Shown: in pieces, positions 46,151-54,116 of the stretch
Layout: each line of letters opens with the position of its first letter
Position numbering within the stretch: position 1 is the first letter of the stretch
Assembly: GCF_009834025.1 (NCBI RefSeq)
Contig: NZ_CP047156.1
Location: 1,736,001-1,800,000, forward strand
Reading direction: 5' to 3'
Source: Epidermidibacterium keratini
GTDB lineage: Bacteria > Actinomycetota > Actinomycetes > Mycobacteriales > Antricoccaceae
Length of the DNA: 64,000 nucleotides
Notes under the pieces: generated by a model
Database searches by the model: none
What the model was told of the DNA's origin: nothing
Seen by the model: the letters and a program-made list of their open reading frames with translations, nothing else
Made by a program: the position numbers and the translations under genes

Positions 46151-46768
46151 GTGGCACAGCTGATCGACATTCATCCCCAGGACCCGCAGCCGCGGCTGAT
46201 CGCCAAAGCCGCGGACATCATCCGCGACGGTGGGCTTATCGCCTACCCCACCGACTCGTCGTACGCCTTGGGTTGCTCGCTGGGCAACAAGGAGGCGCTA
46301 CAGCGCATCCGCGACATCCGCCATCTGGACGACCGGCACGATTTCACCCTGGTATGCAGCGACTTTTCGCAGATGAACGCCTACGTCGCGTTCGACAACT
46401 CGCTGTTTCGAGTGCTGAAGAACGCGACCCCGGGGCCCTATACCTTCATCATGCAGGCGAGCCGCGAGACACCTCGGGTGATGCAGAACCCGAAGAAGAA
46501 GACCGTCGGTGTCCGGATTCCCGATCACCCAGTCGCGTTGGCGCTCATCGCCGAGCTGGGTACGCCGGTCGTCTCCAGCACCCTGCTGCTGCCTGATCGC
46601 GACGAGCAGCTGCTGCAGGGTTGGGAGGTGCGCGACGAGCTCGACTACCAGCTCGATGCGGTGATCGACGGCGAGTCCGGATACACCCCGACGACCGTCG
46701 TCGACGTCACCAGCGGCGTCCCGGAGGTCGTCCGCGTCGGCGCGGGAGACCCCACACCGTTTGAGTAA
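46151..46768 (+). CDS. YciO/YrdC/Sua5-family protein
   Basis: A 205-residue protein with the YrdC fold: LIAYPTDSSYALGCSLGNKE near residue 30, KNATPGPYTFIMQAS, and VGVRIPDHPVALALI. The KRxxx/SxN tRNA-modification motif pattern of YrdC is partly replaced, as in YciO. YrdC makes threonylcarbamoyl-AMP for tRNA t6A; the YciO branch has weak or different activity. GTG 46151 is the start, 16 bases after the YhhN stop. Confidence 0.83.
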   Translation: MAQLIDIHPQDPQPRLIAKAADIIRDGGLIAYPTDSSYALGCSLGNKEALQRIRDIRHLDDRHDFTLVCSDFSQMNAYVAFDNSLFRVLKNATPGPYTFIMQASRETPRVMQNPKKKTVGVRIPDHPVALALIAELGTPVVSSTLLLPDRDEQLLQGWEVRDELDYQLDAVIDGESGYTPTTVVDVTSGVPEVVRVGAGDPTPFE

Positions 46769-46810
46769 CGACACGTGTGACCAGGTCAATTCGATCAGCG
46801 TCGACCCGCG

Positions 46811-46839
46811 TTGCAAATGATTTGCGGTGGGGGCAGGAT
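46811..46839 (+). promoter_or_regulatory. Superoxide dismutase promoter with a Nur-like box
   Basis: TTGCAA (46811-46816), 17 bases, CAGGAT (46834-46839) form a plausible -35/-10 pair. The -35 overlaps TGCAA-n5-TTGCG (46812-46826), close to the TGCAA-n5-TTGCA box of the Streptomyces nickel regulator Nur, which represses an iron superoxide dismutase gene when nickel is present. Confidence 0.6.
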
Positions 46840-46885
46840 GGGAATTGGCCCGCTCAGATTCCTCGACAACGTTCAGGAGTAATTA

Positions 46886-47509
46886 ATGGCTGTCTACACG
46901 CTTCCGGATCTGCCGTATGACTACAGTGCGCTCGAGCCGCACATCGATGCGCAGATCATGGAGCTCCATCACGACAAGCACCACAAGAAGTACGTCGATG
47001 ATGCCAACACCGCCCTCGAGAAGCTCGCCGAAGCACGCGACAAGGGTGACTTCGCGACCATCCCCAAGCTGGAGAAGGATCTCGCCTTCAACCTGGGCGG
47101 GCACACCAACCACTCGGTGTTCTGGACCAACATGAGCCCGGACGGCGGCGGCAAGCCGACCGGCGAGCTCGCCGCTGCGATCGACCAGCACTTCGGCTCG
47201 TTCGAGGCGTTCCAGGGCCAGTTCGAGGCTGCCGCGACGACCATCCAGGGTTCGGGCTGGGCCATGCTGGTGTGGGACTCGATCGGCCAGCAGCCGCTGA
47301 TCGTGCAGCTCTACGACCAGCAGAGCAATGTGCCGCTCGGGCTGACCCCGATCCTGCTTCTGGACATGTGGGAGCACGCGTTCTACCTGCAGTACAAGAA
47401 CGTCAAGGCCGACTACGCCAAGGCCTGGTGGAACGTCGTGAACTGGGAAGACGCCGCCGCGCGCTTCGCCGCTGCTCAGCAGCAGACCCAGGGCCTCATC
47501 GTCAAGTAG
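46886..47509 (+). CDS. sodA: Superoxide dismutase, Mn/Fe family
   Basis: A 207-residue SOD. Metal ligands are His28 ([12 protein letters not shown]), the second His of [10 protein letters not shown], and Asp and His of [11 protein letters not shown]. The GGH pattern and the Gln of YDQQSN, where many actinobacterial Fe enzymes have His, point to Mn use or cambialism, but metal choice cannot be settled by sequence. AGGAG precedes ATG 46886. A strong terminator follows. The Nur-like box upstream suggests control by nickel status, i.e. that a Ni-SOD exists elsewhere. Confidence 0.95.
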   Translation: MAVYTLPDLPYDYSALEPHIDAQIMELHHDKHHKKYVDDANTALEKLAEARDKGDFATIPKLEKDLAFNLGGHTNHSVFWTNMSPDGGGKPTGELAAAIDQHFGSFEAFQGQFEAAATTIQGSGWAMLVWDSIGQQPLIVQLYDQQSNVPLGLTPILLLDMWEHAFYLQYKNVKADYAKAWWNVVNWEDAAARFAAAQQQTQGLIVK

Positions 47510-47535
47510 CCCACGACGCAAAGCACAACCCTCGG

Positions 47536-47573
47536 CGGACTCCGGTGACTCGTTCACCGGAGTCCGTTGTGTT
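47536..47573 (+). terminator. Intrinsic terminator after sodA
   Basis: CGGACTCCGGTGA and TCACCGGAGTCCG form a perfect 13-base-pair stem with a five-base loop, followed by TTGTGTT. It lies just before the end of the convergent esterase gene and may serve both. Confidence 0.85.
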
Positions 47574-47579
47574 GCGGGG

Positions 47580-48491
47580 CTATGCGGCGTACTCGCTGAA
47601 CCAGTCGATGGCCTGCTGCTGCAGCTTCTTGGTATCGAAGAACACCGGTGCGGAGTGCTCGCCGTCGACTTCGACGAGATCGGTAGGCACGCCGACCGAC
47701 TGCAGCTTGCTGTACATCCGCTCACTCTGGATCGGCGCGACAACGCAGTCCTGCTTGCCATGCATGAGCAAGATGGGCGCGTCGCTGGCGTCGACGTAGT
47801 TGATCGGTGAGGCCAGAGTCGCCAGGGTCTTGGCCGGCTCAACCGACGGTGAGCCACCGACGAGCTTGCTCTGTCCGACCTCCCCGCCGGTCTGGCTGCA
47901 CCCCATCACGTCGGTGGCAGTCGTGACCAGATCCGAGATCCCGTAGTAGGAGATTGCCGCGGAGACGTCGCTGGACTCACCGGTCTGCCCGACGGTGCCT
48001 TCCATCGTCGGGTCGCCGTTGGTCACCGCCATCATCTGCGCGAGATGCCCGCCGGCGGACTCGCCCCAGACGACGACGCGCTCGGGATCGAGGTTGTACT
48101 TGCCGGCGTTGGCGCGCAGGTAGCGCACGGCCGACTTCACGTCCTGGATCTGGGCCGGCCAGATCGCCTCGTCGGTGAGCCGGTAGTTGACCGCCGCCAC
48201 CGCATATCCAGCGTCGAGCAGCGCGTCACGGAACTCCTTGATGTTGGCGACGGCGGTGTCGTTGACCGCGGCCTTGTCGCCGAGCTGCCAGCCGCCACCG
48301 TGCAGATAGATTGCCACTGGGTGGGACTTCTCGTCGTCGTCGGGCACGTAGAGGTCAAGCTGCTGGCGCAGCGAGTCATCGGCGTACCGCACGTTTTCGG
48401 TGACCTTCAGACTGCTGTCGTCACTGGAGCCGCACGCCGCCACGAGGGTCGCGACGACGAGGCTGACGAGTACGGCGACGCGAGTCCTCAC
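47580..48491 (-). CDS. Alpha/beta hydrolase lipoprotein (carboxylesterase, BD-FAE-like)
   Basis: A 303-residue protein from GTG 48491. The N-terminus is a signal with the lipobox VAAC. The hydrolase shows the HGGG oxyanion motif (YLHGGGWQLGD), the elbow GESAGGHLAQ, a late HGKQDCVV acid region and GEHSAP with the base His. This is the hormone-sensitive-lipase/BD-FAE-like layout. It is exported and membrane-anchored. The start is 66 bases from the divergent MpaB-like gene. Confidence 0.87.
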   Translation of the reverse strand: MRTRVAVLVSLVVATLVAACGSSDDSSLKVTENVRYADDSLRQQLDLYVPDDDEKSHPVAIYLHGGGWQLGDKAAVNDTAVANIKEFRDALLDAGYAVAAVNYRLTDEAIWPAQIQDVKSAVRYLRANAGKYNLDPERVVVWGESAGGHLAQMMAVTNGDPTMEGTVGQTGESSDVSAAISYYGISDLVTTATDVMGCSQTGGEVGQSKLVGGSPSVEPAKTLATLASPINYVDASDAPILLMHGKQDCVVAPIQSERMYSKLQSVGVPTDLVEVDGEHSAPVFFDTKKLQQQAIDWFSEYAA

Positions 48492-48544
48492 GCAGCCATT
48501 CTGCGCTATGGCCTGCAGTTCGTCAGTGAAATCGCGCAGGCGGG

Positions 48545-48550
48545 TAGCGT
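48545..48550 (+). promoter_or_regulatory. Leaderless -10 box of the MpaB-like gene
   Basis: TAGCGT seven bases before ATG 48558. Confidence 0.45.
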
Positions 48551-48557
48551 CGAGGGC

Positions 48558-49460
48558 ATGTTGCATGACACGCGACGTGCCGTCGCCGGGGCGCTGCGCT
48601 CCCGGGTGGTCGGCCCGGATGCCGCGCAGCGGGCCGCGGAGATCTGGCAGAAGCCCGGCCCGCGGCGCTTCACCGCGAGCGACCCCATCTGGCGCGTGCA
48701 CGCCGACTCGTCGATGTTTATCGGCGGCATCCGAGCGCTGCTGCTGCAGGCCCTGCACCCGCTCGCGATGGCTGGGGTTGCCGACCATTCGGACTACCGT
48801 GGCGATCCGTGGGGTCGGCTGCAGCGCACGAGCGGCTTTATCGCGACCACGACGTACGCCGTCGATGATGATGCCGACCGCGCCGTCCGGATCGTGCGCG
48901 CGGTCCACAAGCGCGTCCACGGACGCACGCGCGACGGCCGCGAGTACGACGCGTCCGACCCGCACCTGCTGATGTGGGTGCACGTTGCCGAGATCGACAG
49001 TTTCCTTGCTGCACACCAGCTTTTTGGCAAGCGCCCCCTCACCGATGATGAGGCGGACCGCTATGTCGCGCAGACCGGCGCGACGGCGCGGGCGCTCGGC
49101 GTACTCGACCCACCACGGTCGGTTGCCGAGCTTGCTGACGTGCTAGCTCTCTATCGTCCCGAGCTGGAATCTACGCCCGAGGCGCGGGAGGTCGCGAAGT
49201 TCCTGATGCTGCGCCCACCGCTGCCGCTGCCCCTGGTGCCGGCGTACAGCCTGCTGTCGTCGTCGGCGGCCGGAAGTCTGCCGAGCTGGGCGCTGCGGAT
49301 GCTGCATCTTCCTCATGTGCCACGGGTCACGTCGATGCTGACTCGGCCGGCTGGAAGACTAGGGGCCAGCGGCGTTCGGTGGCTGATGAGCAGTGTGGAT
49401 CTGCCGGAGAAGCACGGCAAGAAATCTGTCCCGACGCCGGAACCGCGACCGAGCATCTGA
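48558..49460 (+). CDS. DUF2236 / MpaB-like oxygenase-family protein
   Basis: A 300-residue protein with the DUF2236 signature: FIGGIRALLLQALHPLAMAG near residue 55, DPWGRLQRTSGFIATTTY, and DPHLLMWVHVAEIDSFLAAH with conserved His residues expected to bind haem or iron. Relatives include the fungal MpaB oxygenase and latex-clearing protein. Mostly helical, no signal peptide. Its substrate is unknown. A G-C hairpin follows. Confidence 0.83.
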   Translation: MLHDTRRAVAGALRSRVVGPDAAQRAAEIWQKPGPRRFTASDPIWRVHADSSMFIGGIRALLLQALHPLAMAGVADHSDYRGDPWGRLQRTSGFIATTTYAVDDDADRAVRIVRAVHKRVHGRTRDGREYDASDPHLLMWVHVAEIDSFLAAHQLFGKRPLTDDEADRYVAQTGATARALGVLDPPRSVAELADVLALYRPELESTPEAREVAKFLMLRPPLPLPLVPAYSLLSSSAAGSLPSWALRMLHLPHVPRVTSMLTRPAGRLGASGVRWLMSSVDLPEKHGKKSVPTPEPRPSI

Positions 49461-49477
49461 CCGTCAGAGCGCGCGGA

Positions 49478-49496
49478 GGCCCGCGCTTAGCGGGCC
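49478..49496 (+). terminator. Short G-C hairpin after the MpaB-like gene
   Basis: GGCCCGC / GCGGGCC with loop GCTTA, seven base pairs, no T-run. Confidence 0.5.
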
Positions 49497-49520
49497 AAGC
49501 CCCCTCGTCAAGGAGTTTCC

Positions 49521-50093
49521 ATGCAACACGCTCTCGCTCGCTTCGGCGTGCTTCTGGTCATCCTCGGTTTCGTCTCCGCGGCCCTGTATGAGTGGACCAA
49601 CTACCGCTTGCGCCTGCTTGCCTGGCTCGACGACGCGCAGCCGGGCATCGGCATCGGCATCGGCATCGTCGGGATCCTGATGATCGTTGGTGGGATCATG
49701 ATCGAACGAAACAAGAAGAACCCGCAGAACGCTGACGGTCCCGGCGCGTTCGGTGCCCCGCAGCACGGTGGTCAGCAGGGCCAGCAGTACGGCGCATCGC
49801 ACGATGGCCAGGCCGGTGGCCAGCAGCCCGGCCCGTACTACGGCCAGCCGGGTCAGGTTGCCGATGGCGGCCAGGGCTTCCCGACGCAGGGCCAGCAGGG
49901 TCCGGCCGGGCAGCAGCGGCCGGATCAGCCTCATCCTCTGTCCGGCCAGTCCGGCCAGTCCGGCCAGTGGGGCCCGTCGGGTCAGGGACAGCCCGGCCAG
50001 CAGGGGTACCCCGGTCAGCATGGGCAGCCGGGACAGCCCGGGCAGCCTGGGAACGGTCCGATCCAGGGCCCGGGCTTCGGCCCCCGCGGCTAA
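49521..50093 (+). CDS. Membrane protein with Gly/Gln/Pro-rich tail
   Basis: A 190-residue protein. Two spans (about 5-25 and 43-62) are joined by a short loop with charged residues. From residue 65 to the end it is almost only Gly, Gln, Pro, Ser and Ala in irregular GQ and PGQ repeats, predicted as disordered. AAGGAG lies seven bases before ATG 49521. The repetitive DNA suggests length variation between strains. Function unknown; similar tails are common on actinobacterial cell-envelope proteins. Confidence 0.72.
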   Translation: MQHALARFGVLLVILGFVSAALYEWTNYRLRLLAWLDDAQPGIGIGIGIVGILMIVGGIMIERNKKNPQNADGPGAFGAPQHGGQQGQQYGASHDGQAGGQQPGPYYGQPGQVADGGQGFPTQGQQGPAGQQRPDQPHPLSGQSGQSGQWGPSGQGQPGQQGYPGQHGQPGQPGQPGNGPIQGPGFGPRG

Positions 50094-50107
50094 CCCAGAC
50101 GCGGGAC

Positions 50108-51439
50108 TCAGGCGGCAGCGAATCGGACCGGCAGCCGCTTGATCCCGCGCTGGAAGCTGGAGCGCAACAGCGCGGGCTCACCCGCGGCCTCCATCCACGA
50201 CGTACGCTCCAGCAGCTGGGTAAACATCTGGCGCATCTGCACGCGCGCCAAGTGAGCGCCGAGGCAGAAGTGTGGGCCGTGGCCGAAGACCAGGTGCTCG
50301 CGCGCGCCGCGATCGATCCGAAACTGCTCAGGCTTGTCAAAGACCCGCGGGTCGCGGTTGGCCGACAGGAAGCTGACAACGACCTTCTGACCGGCGTCGA
50401 TCTGCTGATCGGCCAGTGAGGTCTCGGTCGTGGCAGTACGCCGAAAGACCATGACCGGTGTCCACCAGCGCAGCATCTCCTCAATCGCCGAGTCCATCAG
50501 CTCGGGTTCTTCGCGCAACCGCCGCTGGGAGTCGGGGTGCTGCAGCAGCGCATACATCCCACCGGGCAGCCCGTTGCGCAGCGTCTCGTTGCCGGCCACC
50601 GCAAACAGCCAGAACATGTTCTCGAACTCCTCGACGCTGATAGCGCCGTCGTCGCCGTGAGTGTTGCTCATCAGGATCGACATGACGTCTGAGCCGGGAT
50701 CGCGCTGCTTTAGCTCGCCGAGCCGGTGGGCATAGTCGTAGAGGTCCGGCATACCCGAGCGACTTCGTGGATCGGGCATGCGGCCGTCGGCGTCCGGCTC
50801 GGGGCGAAGCATCAGTGCCGCGCGAGCGATCTCGCTGCCCTGACTGGGATCGAAGGCAGCGCTCGTCGCGTAGTCGGGATCTTGGAAGCCGATGACGCGG
50901 TTGGACCAGTCAAACATCAGCATGCGGTCCTCGGGTGGTACGCCGAGGACGTCGGCCAGAGTCAGCAGCGGCAGGTCGGCGGCGATCTCCTTGGCAAAGT
51001 CGACCGGTTCGTCGTGCTTCAGCGACCGGTCGAGGATGCCGCTGACGTGCGCGGCGATCTGCTCCTCGAGCCGTAACACGGCTCGCGCGGTAAACGACTT
51101 CTGCAGCGGCCGGCGCAGCCGCCCGTGGTCGGGCGGGTCCATGTTGAGCATCATCCGCTGCACGTAGCTCAGGTCGGCCGATGTCGCCGGATCTCGCACC
51201 TGCGTCGCGCCGAGGTGCGACGAGTACGTCGCTGGATCGGTAAGCACGCTCTGCACGTCGGCGTGCCGCAGTACCAGCCAATACCCCGGGCCGCCGTCAA
51301 AGTCGGCGGTCGCCGGTTCGTCGACCCAGACGACCGGGGCCTGCTCGCGCAGCTCGTCGATCACATCGAGCGGCGCCCCGGTGACGTAGGTCTGCGGGTC
51401 GTGGATGCGCTCAGTGCCAGGCGCAGCGGTCGGGCTCAT
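50108..51439 (-). CDS. Cytochrome P450
   Basis: A 443-residue soluble P450. The I-helix motif is VAGNETLRNG, the K-helix ExxR is EEMLRWW, and the haem loop FGHGPHFCLGAHLAR holds the Cys ligand. Length and motifs fit class I bacterial enzymes fed by ferredoxin. The VFRRTATTET segment resembles CYP families acting on sterols or fatty acids (CYP125/142-like), though this is not firm. No ferredoxin gene is adjacent. A TAGCCT box six bases before the ATG makes the start leaderless. Confidence 0.93.
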   Translation of the reverse strand: MSPTAAPGTERIHDPQTYVTGAPLDVIDELREQAPVVWVDEPATADFDGGPGYWLVLRHADVQSVLTDPATYSSHLGATQVRDPATSADLSYVQRMMLNMDPPDHGRLRRPLQKSFTARAVLRLEEQIAAHVSGILDRSLKHDEPVDFAKEIAADLPLLTLADVLGVPPEDRMLMFDWSNRVIGFQDPDYATSAAFDPSQGSEIARAALMLRPEPDADGRMPDPRSRSGMPDLYDYAHRLGELKQRDPGSDVMSILMSNTHGDDGAISVEEFENMFWLFAVAGNETLRNGLPGGMYALLQHPDSQRRLREEPELMDSAIEEMLRWWTPVMVFRRTATTETSLADQQIDAGQKVVVSFLSANRDPRVFDKPEQFRIDRGAREHLVFGHGPHFCLGAHLARVQMRQMFTQLLERTSWMEAAGEPALLRSSFQRGIKRLPVRFAAA

Positions 51440-51445
51440 CCCCGA

Positions 51446-51451
51446 AGGCTA
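51446..51451 (-). promoter_or_regulatory. Leaderless -10 box of the P450 gene
   Basis: On the minus strand TAGCCT, six bases, then ATG 51439. Confidence 0.45.
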
Positions 51452-51501
51452 ACGCGAATTCAACGACCAATTCACGTGCCGCCTCGAGGCGACCGCCGGG
51501 C

Positions 51502-51567
51502 GCTGACCCATCGACGGCTCCTCGACCCCACGTATAACCGGGGTCGAGGAGCCCTAGATGGGTCAGC
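51502..51567. terminator. Very long interrupted hairpin
   Basis: GCTGACCCATC (51502-51512) pairs with 51557-51567 and GGCTCCTCGACCCC (51516-51529) with 51540-51553. The two perfect stems are separated by a three-base internal loop, with a ten-base apical loop. It starts 15 bases past the stop of the minus-strand gene at 51582, so it is a likely terminator, unusually long. Confidence 0.7.
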
Positions 51568-51581
51568 ACTGGCCCGCCAAT

Positions 51582-51986
51582 TCAGCGGTGTCTCGCAAAG
51601 CGCCCGCGCCACCATCGGCGAGCGGGCAGTCTCGGAAAGCTCCGGTCTGGCGGACGCAGCATCGCAGCCAAGAGCTCTTCAGTGCGGGTTTCGGCCACAT
51701 CCGACAATCCCAGTCGCGCAGGTCCAGCCCGCTCAATGAAGGCGCGCAATCGTGCTGCGAGTTCTCCCGGCATCGGCGGCAAGTCGGCCTCTATGGCCAG
51801 ACCGATAACGTCGTAGCCCTCGACTTCTGCGCGAAGCCGGCGACCGCGGCTATCGACAATCCACAACTCGGGAAGATCGAAAACCTCGATTCGCGCGCAC
51901 GCCGACTCCACGTCGGGGTACACGCTGACATCGCCGCTGTCGTCGACAGTAATCGGCGGCGTGGGCTCGATGGAAATCACGGTCAC
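51582..51986 (-). CDS. Hypothetical protein
   Basis: A 134-residue protein if it starts at GTG 51986 (AAGGGA upstream); an ATG at 52013 would add nine residues. The first 80 residues look like a small beta-rich domain (VTVISIEPTPPITVDDSGDV, LPELWIVDSRGRRLRAEVEG). The C-terminus is Arg/Trp-rich (RRWWRGRFARHR). No family recognised. A very long hairpin follows its stop. Confidence 0.6.
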   Translation of the reverse strand: MTVISIEPTPPITVDDSGDVSVYPDVESACARIEVFDLPELWIVDSRGRRLRAEVEGYDVIGLAIEADLPPMPGELAARLRAFIERAGPARLGLSDVAETRTEELLAAMLRPPDRSFPRLPARRWWRGRFARHR

Positions 51987-52125
51987 CTGCGTCTTCCCTT
52001 TTGCTCGCCGCACGTTCGTTACGCGAGCTCATGACCATATCCGCACACCACAGAGCCTCTCGCGCAATAGTTGCCTTGGGGTACGCCGTGGTTTGCGGAA
52101 TTGGTTCGCCGCGGTGCTCGGGTAG

Positions 52126-53016
52126 CTACGAGTTCGTGGCGATGGCGCCTAGGAGGGCGACTTCGGTGCCGGCGAGACCGACGGAGTGAAAGACGCTGCG
52201 GCCCGGCGGGCGTTGGCGGCCTTCTTCGATGAACCGGCCGAGCTCGACGACCCGATCGACTTCGCCAGCCGGCGGCCGGTAGTCGCGCAGCTGCGCGAGC
52301 GAGTCGGTCGTGACCAGCGCGGCGTCGGCAACCAGGTCGGCGGGATACTCGGCGGCGCCGTCGGCCTTCGGGCCGAGCAGGTTGACGTGTACGTCGTCGC
52401 GCAGCCAGCTCGACGACAGCACCGGGGTCGTGCTCGACGTCGCGACGACGACGATGCCCGCCTCGCGCACGGCGTCTTCGGCACTGTCAGTGGCATCGAC
52501 CGACAGCCCCAGCCGATCGCGCACCCGCTGCGCAAACTGCTCACGGCGCCCCGGATCGCGCGAGTAGACCCGCACCGCCGACAGGCGGCGTACGGCCGAG
52601 ATCGCCCAGATTTGCCGATATGCCTGGATTCCGGTGCCGATCACGCCAAGCTCCGCGGTCTGCGTCGGGGTGAGAGCCGCGACCGCCGCACCGCCGATCG
52701 CCCCGGTCCGCATCGGACCGAGGGCGCTGCCTACCGCGATCGCCGTGACCTGGCCGCTCTCGCGGTCGTGCACGACAACGACCTGCTGAGGATTCGAGCC
52801 GGCAAGCGAGTCATACGCGCGATAGCCGTAGACCTCCGGCAGGGCACCGACGGTAAACGTCATTGCGCCGTCACTGCCAAGGTCGGCGCTCACCCGCGGG
52901 GGCGCGGCGAGCTGACCCGCGCCGTGAGCACGCAGCGTCCGCAACATCACCGCAACCGCGTCGGCTGCCGGGTAGCGCCGTACCTGCTCATCGTCGAGCA
53001 GCCGAGGAAGGGTCAT
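52126..53016 (-). CDS. Ornithine cyclodeaminase / mu-crystallin family protein
   Basis: A 296-residue NAD(P)-binding protein. ALGPMRTGAIGGAAVAAL and the nucleotide-binding LGVIGTGIQAYRQI are family signatures; VNLLGPKADGAAEYP follows. Members include ornithine cyclodeaminase, alanine dehydrogenase (archaeal) and imine reductases, so the substrate is open. GAAGG precedes ATG 53016, which overlaps the stop of the DUF998 gene (ATGA). Confidence 0.88.
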   Translation of the reverse strand: MTLPRLLDDEQVRRYPAADAVAVMLRTLRAHGAGQLAAPPRVSADLGSDGAMTFTVGALPEVYGYRAYDSLAGSNPQQVVVVHDRESGQVTAIAVGSALGPMRTGAIGGAAVAALTPTQTAELGVIGTGIQAYRQIWAISAVRRLSAVRVYSRDPGRREQFAQRVRDRLGLSVDATDSAEDAVREAGIVVVATSSTTPVLSSSWLRDDVHVNLLGPKADGAAEYPADLVADAALVTTDSLAQLRDYRPPAGEVDRVVELGRFIEEGRQRPPGRSVFHSVGLAGTEVALLGAIATNS

Positions 53017-53702
53017 GGCAGCGCCGGGCGGCGTGCCACCCAGACCGCTAGCGCCGCGAGCGCGGCGACCTCGAAGCCGATCAGGATGCGCTCGACGAGG
53101 CCCAGGTCGATGGCGTGGTACCACGGGATGCCACTGAACTGCGACTGGACCACGGCCCACACGAGATAGCCGAGTACGACGGCCGCGGCGAGCCCGAAGA
53201 TCGAACCGAGTCGCGCACTCAGCGCACCGCCGCGCCGCCACGAACGCGCGGTCACCACAGCGACGGCGAGGGGCAGCGCGAAGAAGGCGATGAGGCTCCC
53301 GACGCGGTGGATCTGACCGCTCAGGCTCGGACCGACCGACCAGTCCGTCTTGGGAAAGATCGCGACGGCGATCAGGCCGACCGCCCACAGTCCAAGCAGT
53401 ACGCCGCCGCCCACGCCGAGGTGCCCGCGCCGCGCCAACGCCGCTCCGAGCGCAACCGACCCGGCCACAAGCAGTACGACGGCGGAGGTGAACTCGACCG
53501 GGTGGGTGAATACGTACGCCGACACCGTCTCCGACGAACCGCCCACGGTCGCATCGAGCGCGAGCACGAGTGCGGCGGCACCGGCGAAGCCCACAAGGGC
53601 GAGGACGGCGAGAATCGCCGCGAAGCGATCGGGCCGATGGTGGCCGGGCTCATCGGCGGGTATCGGACGCGCGGGCTGGGCGTCCGTCAAGGCGCTGGAC
53701 AT
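53013..53702 (-). CDS. DUF998-family membrane protein
   Basis: A 229-residue protein with about six spans. FPKTDWS followed by GQIHRVGSLIAFF is the DUF998 pattern. A 25-residue cytoplasmic N-terminus precedes span 1. Function of the family is unknown. It is translationally coupled to the cyclodeaminase-like gene and has a leaderless start (TACCTT six bases upstream). Confidence 0.8.
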   Translation of the reverse strand: MSSALTDAQPARPIPADEPGHHRPDRFAAILAVLALVGFAGAAALVLALDATVGGSSETVSAYVFTHPVEFTSAVVLLVAGSVALGAALARRGHLGVGGGVLLGLWAVGLIAVAIFPKTDWSVGPSLSGQIHRVGSLIAFFALPLAVAVVTARSWRRGGALSARLGSIFGLAAAVVLGYLVWAVVQSQFSGIPWYHAIDLGLVERILIGFEVAALAALAVWVARRPALP

Positions 53703-53708
53703 TCATCC

Positions 53709-53714
53709 AAGGTA
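53709..53714 (-). promoter_or_regulatory. Leaderless -10 box of the DUF998 gene
   Basis: On the minus strand TACCTT, six bases, ATG 53702. Confidence 0.45.
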
Positions 53715-53781
53715 CGTCGCGTCGAGGCGGTGATGCGCCTTCGCACCTGTGAGTTCGCTAAGACTGTGCCGGGGACAAAAC

Positions 53782-53837
53782 GTCCTGGCAGCAGCGGGTG
53801 GGCCGACAGGTCACAGCCCACTCGCTGCTGCCAGGAC
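53782..53837. repeat. 22-base-pair inverted repeat
   Basis: The arm at 53782-53803 (starts GTCCTGGCAGCAGCG) pairs with 53816-53837 with a single G-T mismatch around a 12-base loop. Unlike the dispersed repeat family it occurs once in the window. Confidence 0.8.
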
Positions 53838-54116
53838 TGGTTGGGAGTGCGGTCAGACTGCACCGCGGTCTGTGCCGGCTAGCGATGAGCCGCATGGCAC
53901 CGTCCAGGGACATTGGACGACCGCGGACTGACCAGTGGGGGCTTGCGATCAAGGCTCCCAGGCGCGGCGAACGGTACGGATGGCCGATACGACACGCGTG
54001 TCAAATTCCGGCTGCAACTCTATAGAGACGTGTGGTCACAGTCAACAGACAAATTGCAGAAATCTACCAACGACCAGCCCAGACCCGTCTGCCGCGCGTG
54101 TGAGACAGTGTCCGGC

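Larger units (their letters stand above)
53703..54116. other. Long non-coding region with several inverted repeats
   Basis: No credible gene. It holds the 22-base-pair hairpin at 53782-53837, a looser inverted pair (GGTCAG...CCGCGGTC near 53851 and GACCGCGGACTGACC near 53919) and an AT-richer stretch at about 54015-54080 that may hold the amidase promoter. It could be a structured RNA, the remnant of a small mobile element, or two terminators. Confidence 0.5.

Noticed and set aside
46811-46826. Zur box upstream of sodA
   Set aside because: The spacing TGCAA-n5-TTGCG fits Nur better than the TGAAAATGATTTTCA-type Zur site.
49740-50090. Collagen-like protein
   Set aside because: The Gly/Gln/Pro tail lacks a sustained Gly-X-Y triplet phase.
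53703-54116. tRNA or T-box in the long non-coding region
   Set aside because: No cloverleaf or CCA end and no T-box core; the stems are simple inverted repeats.
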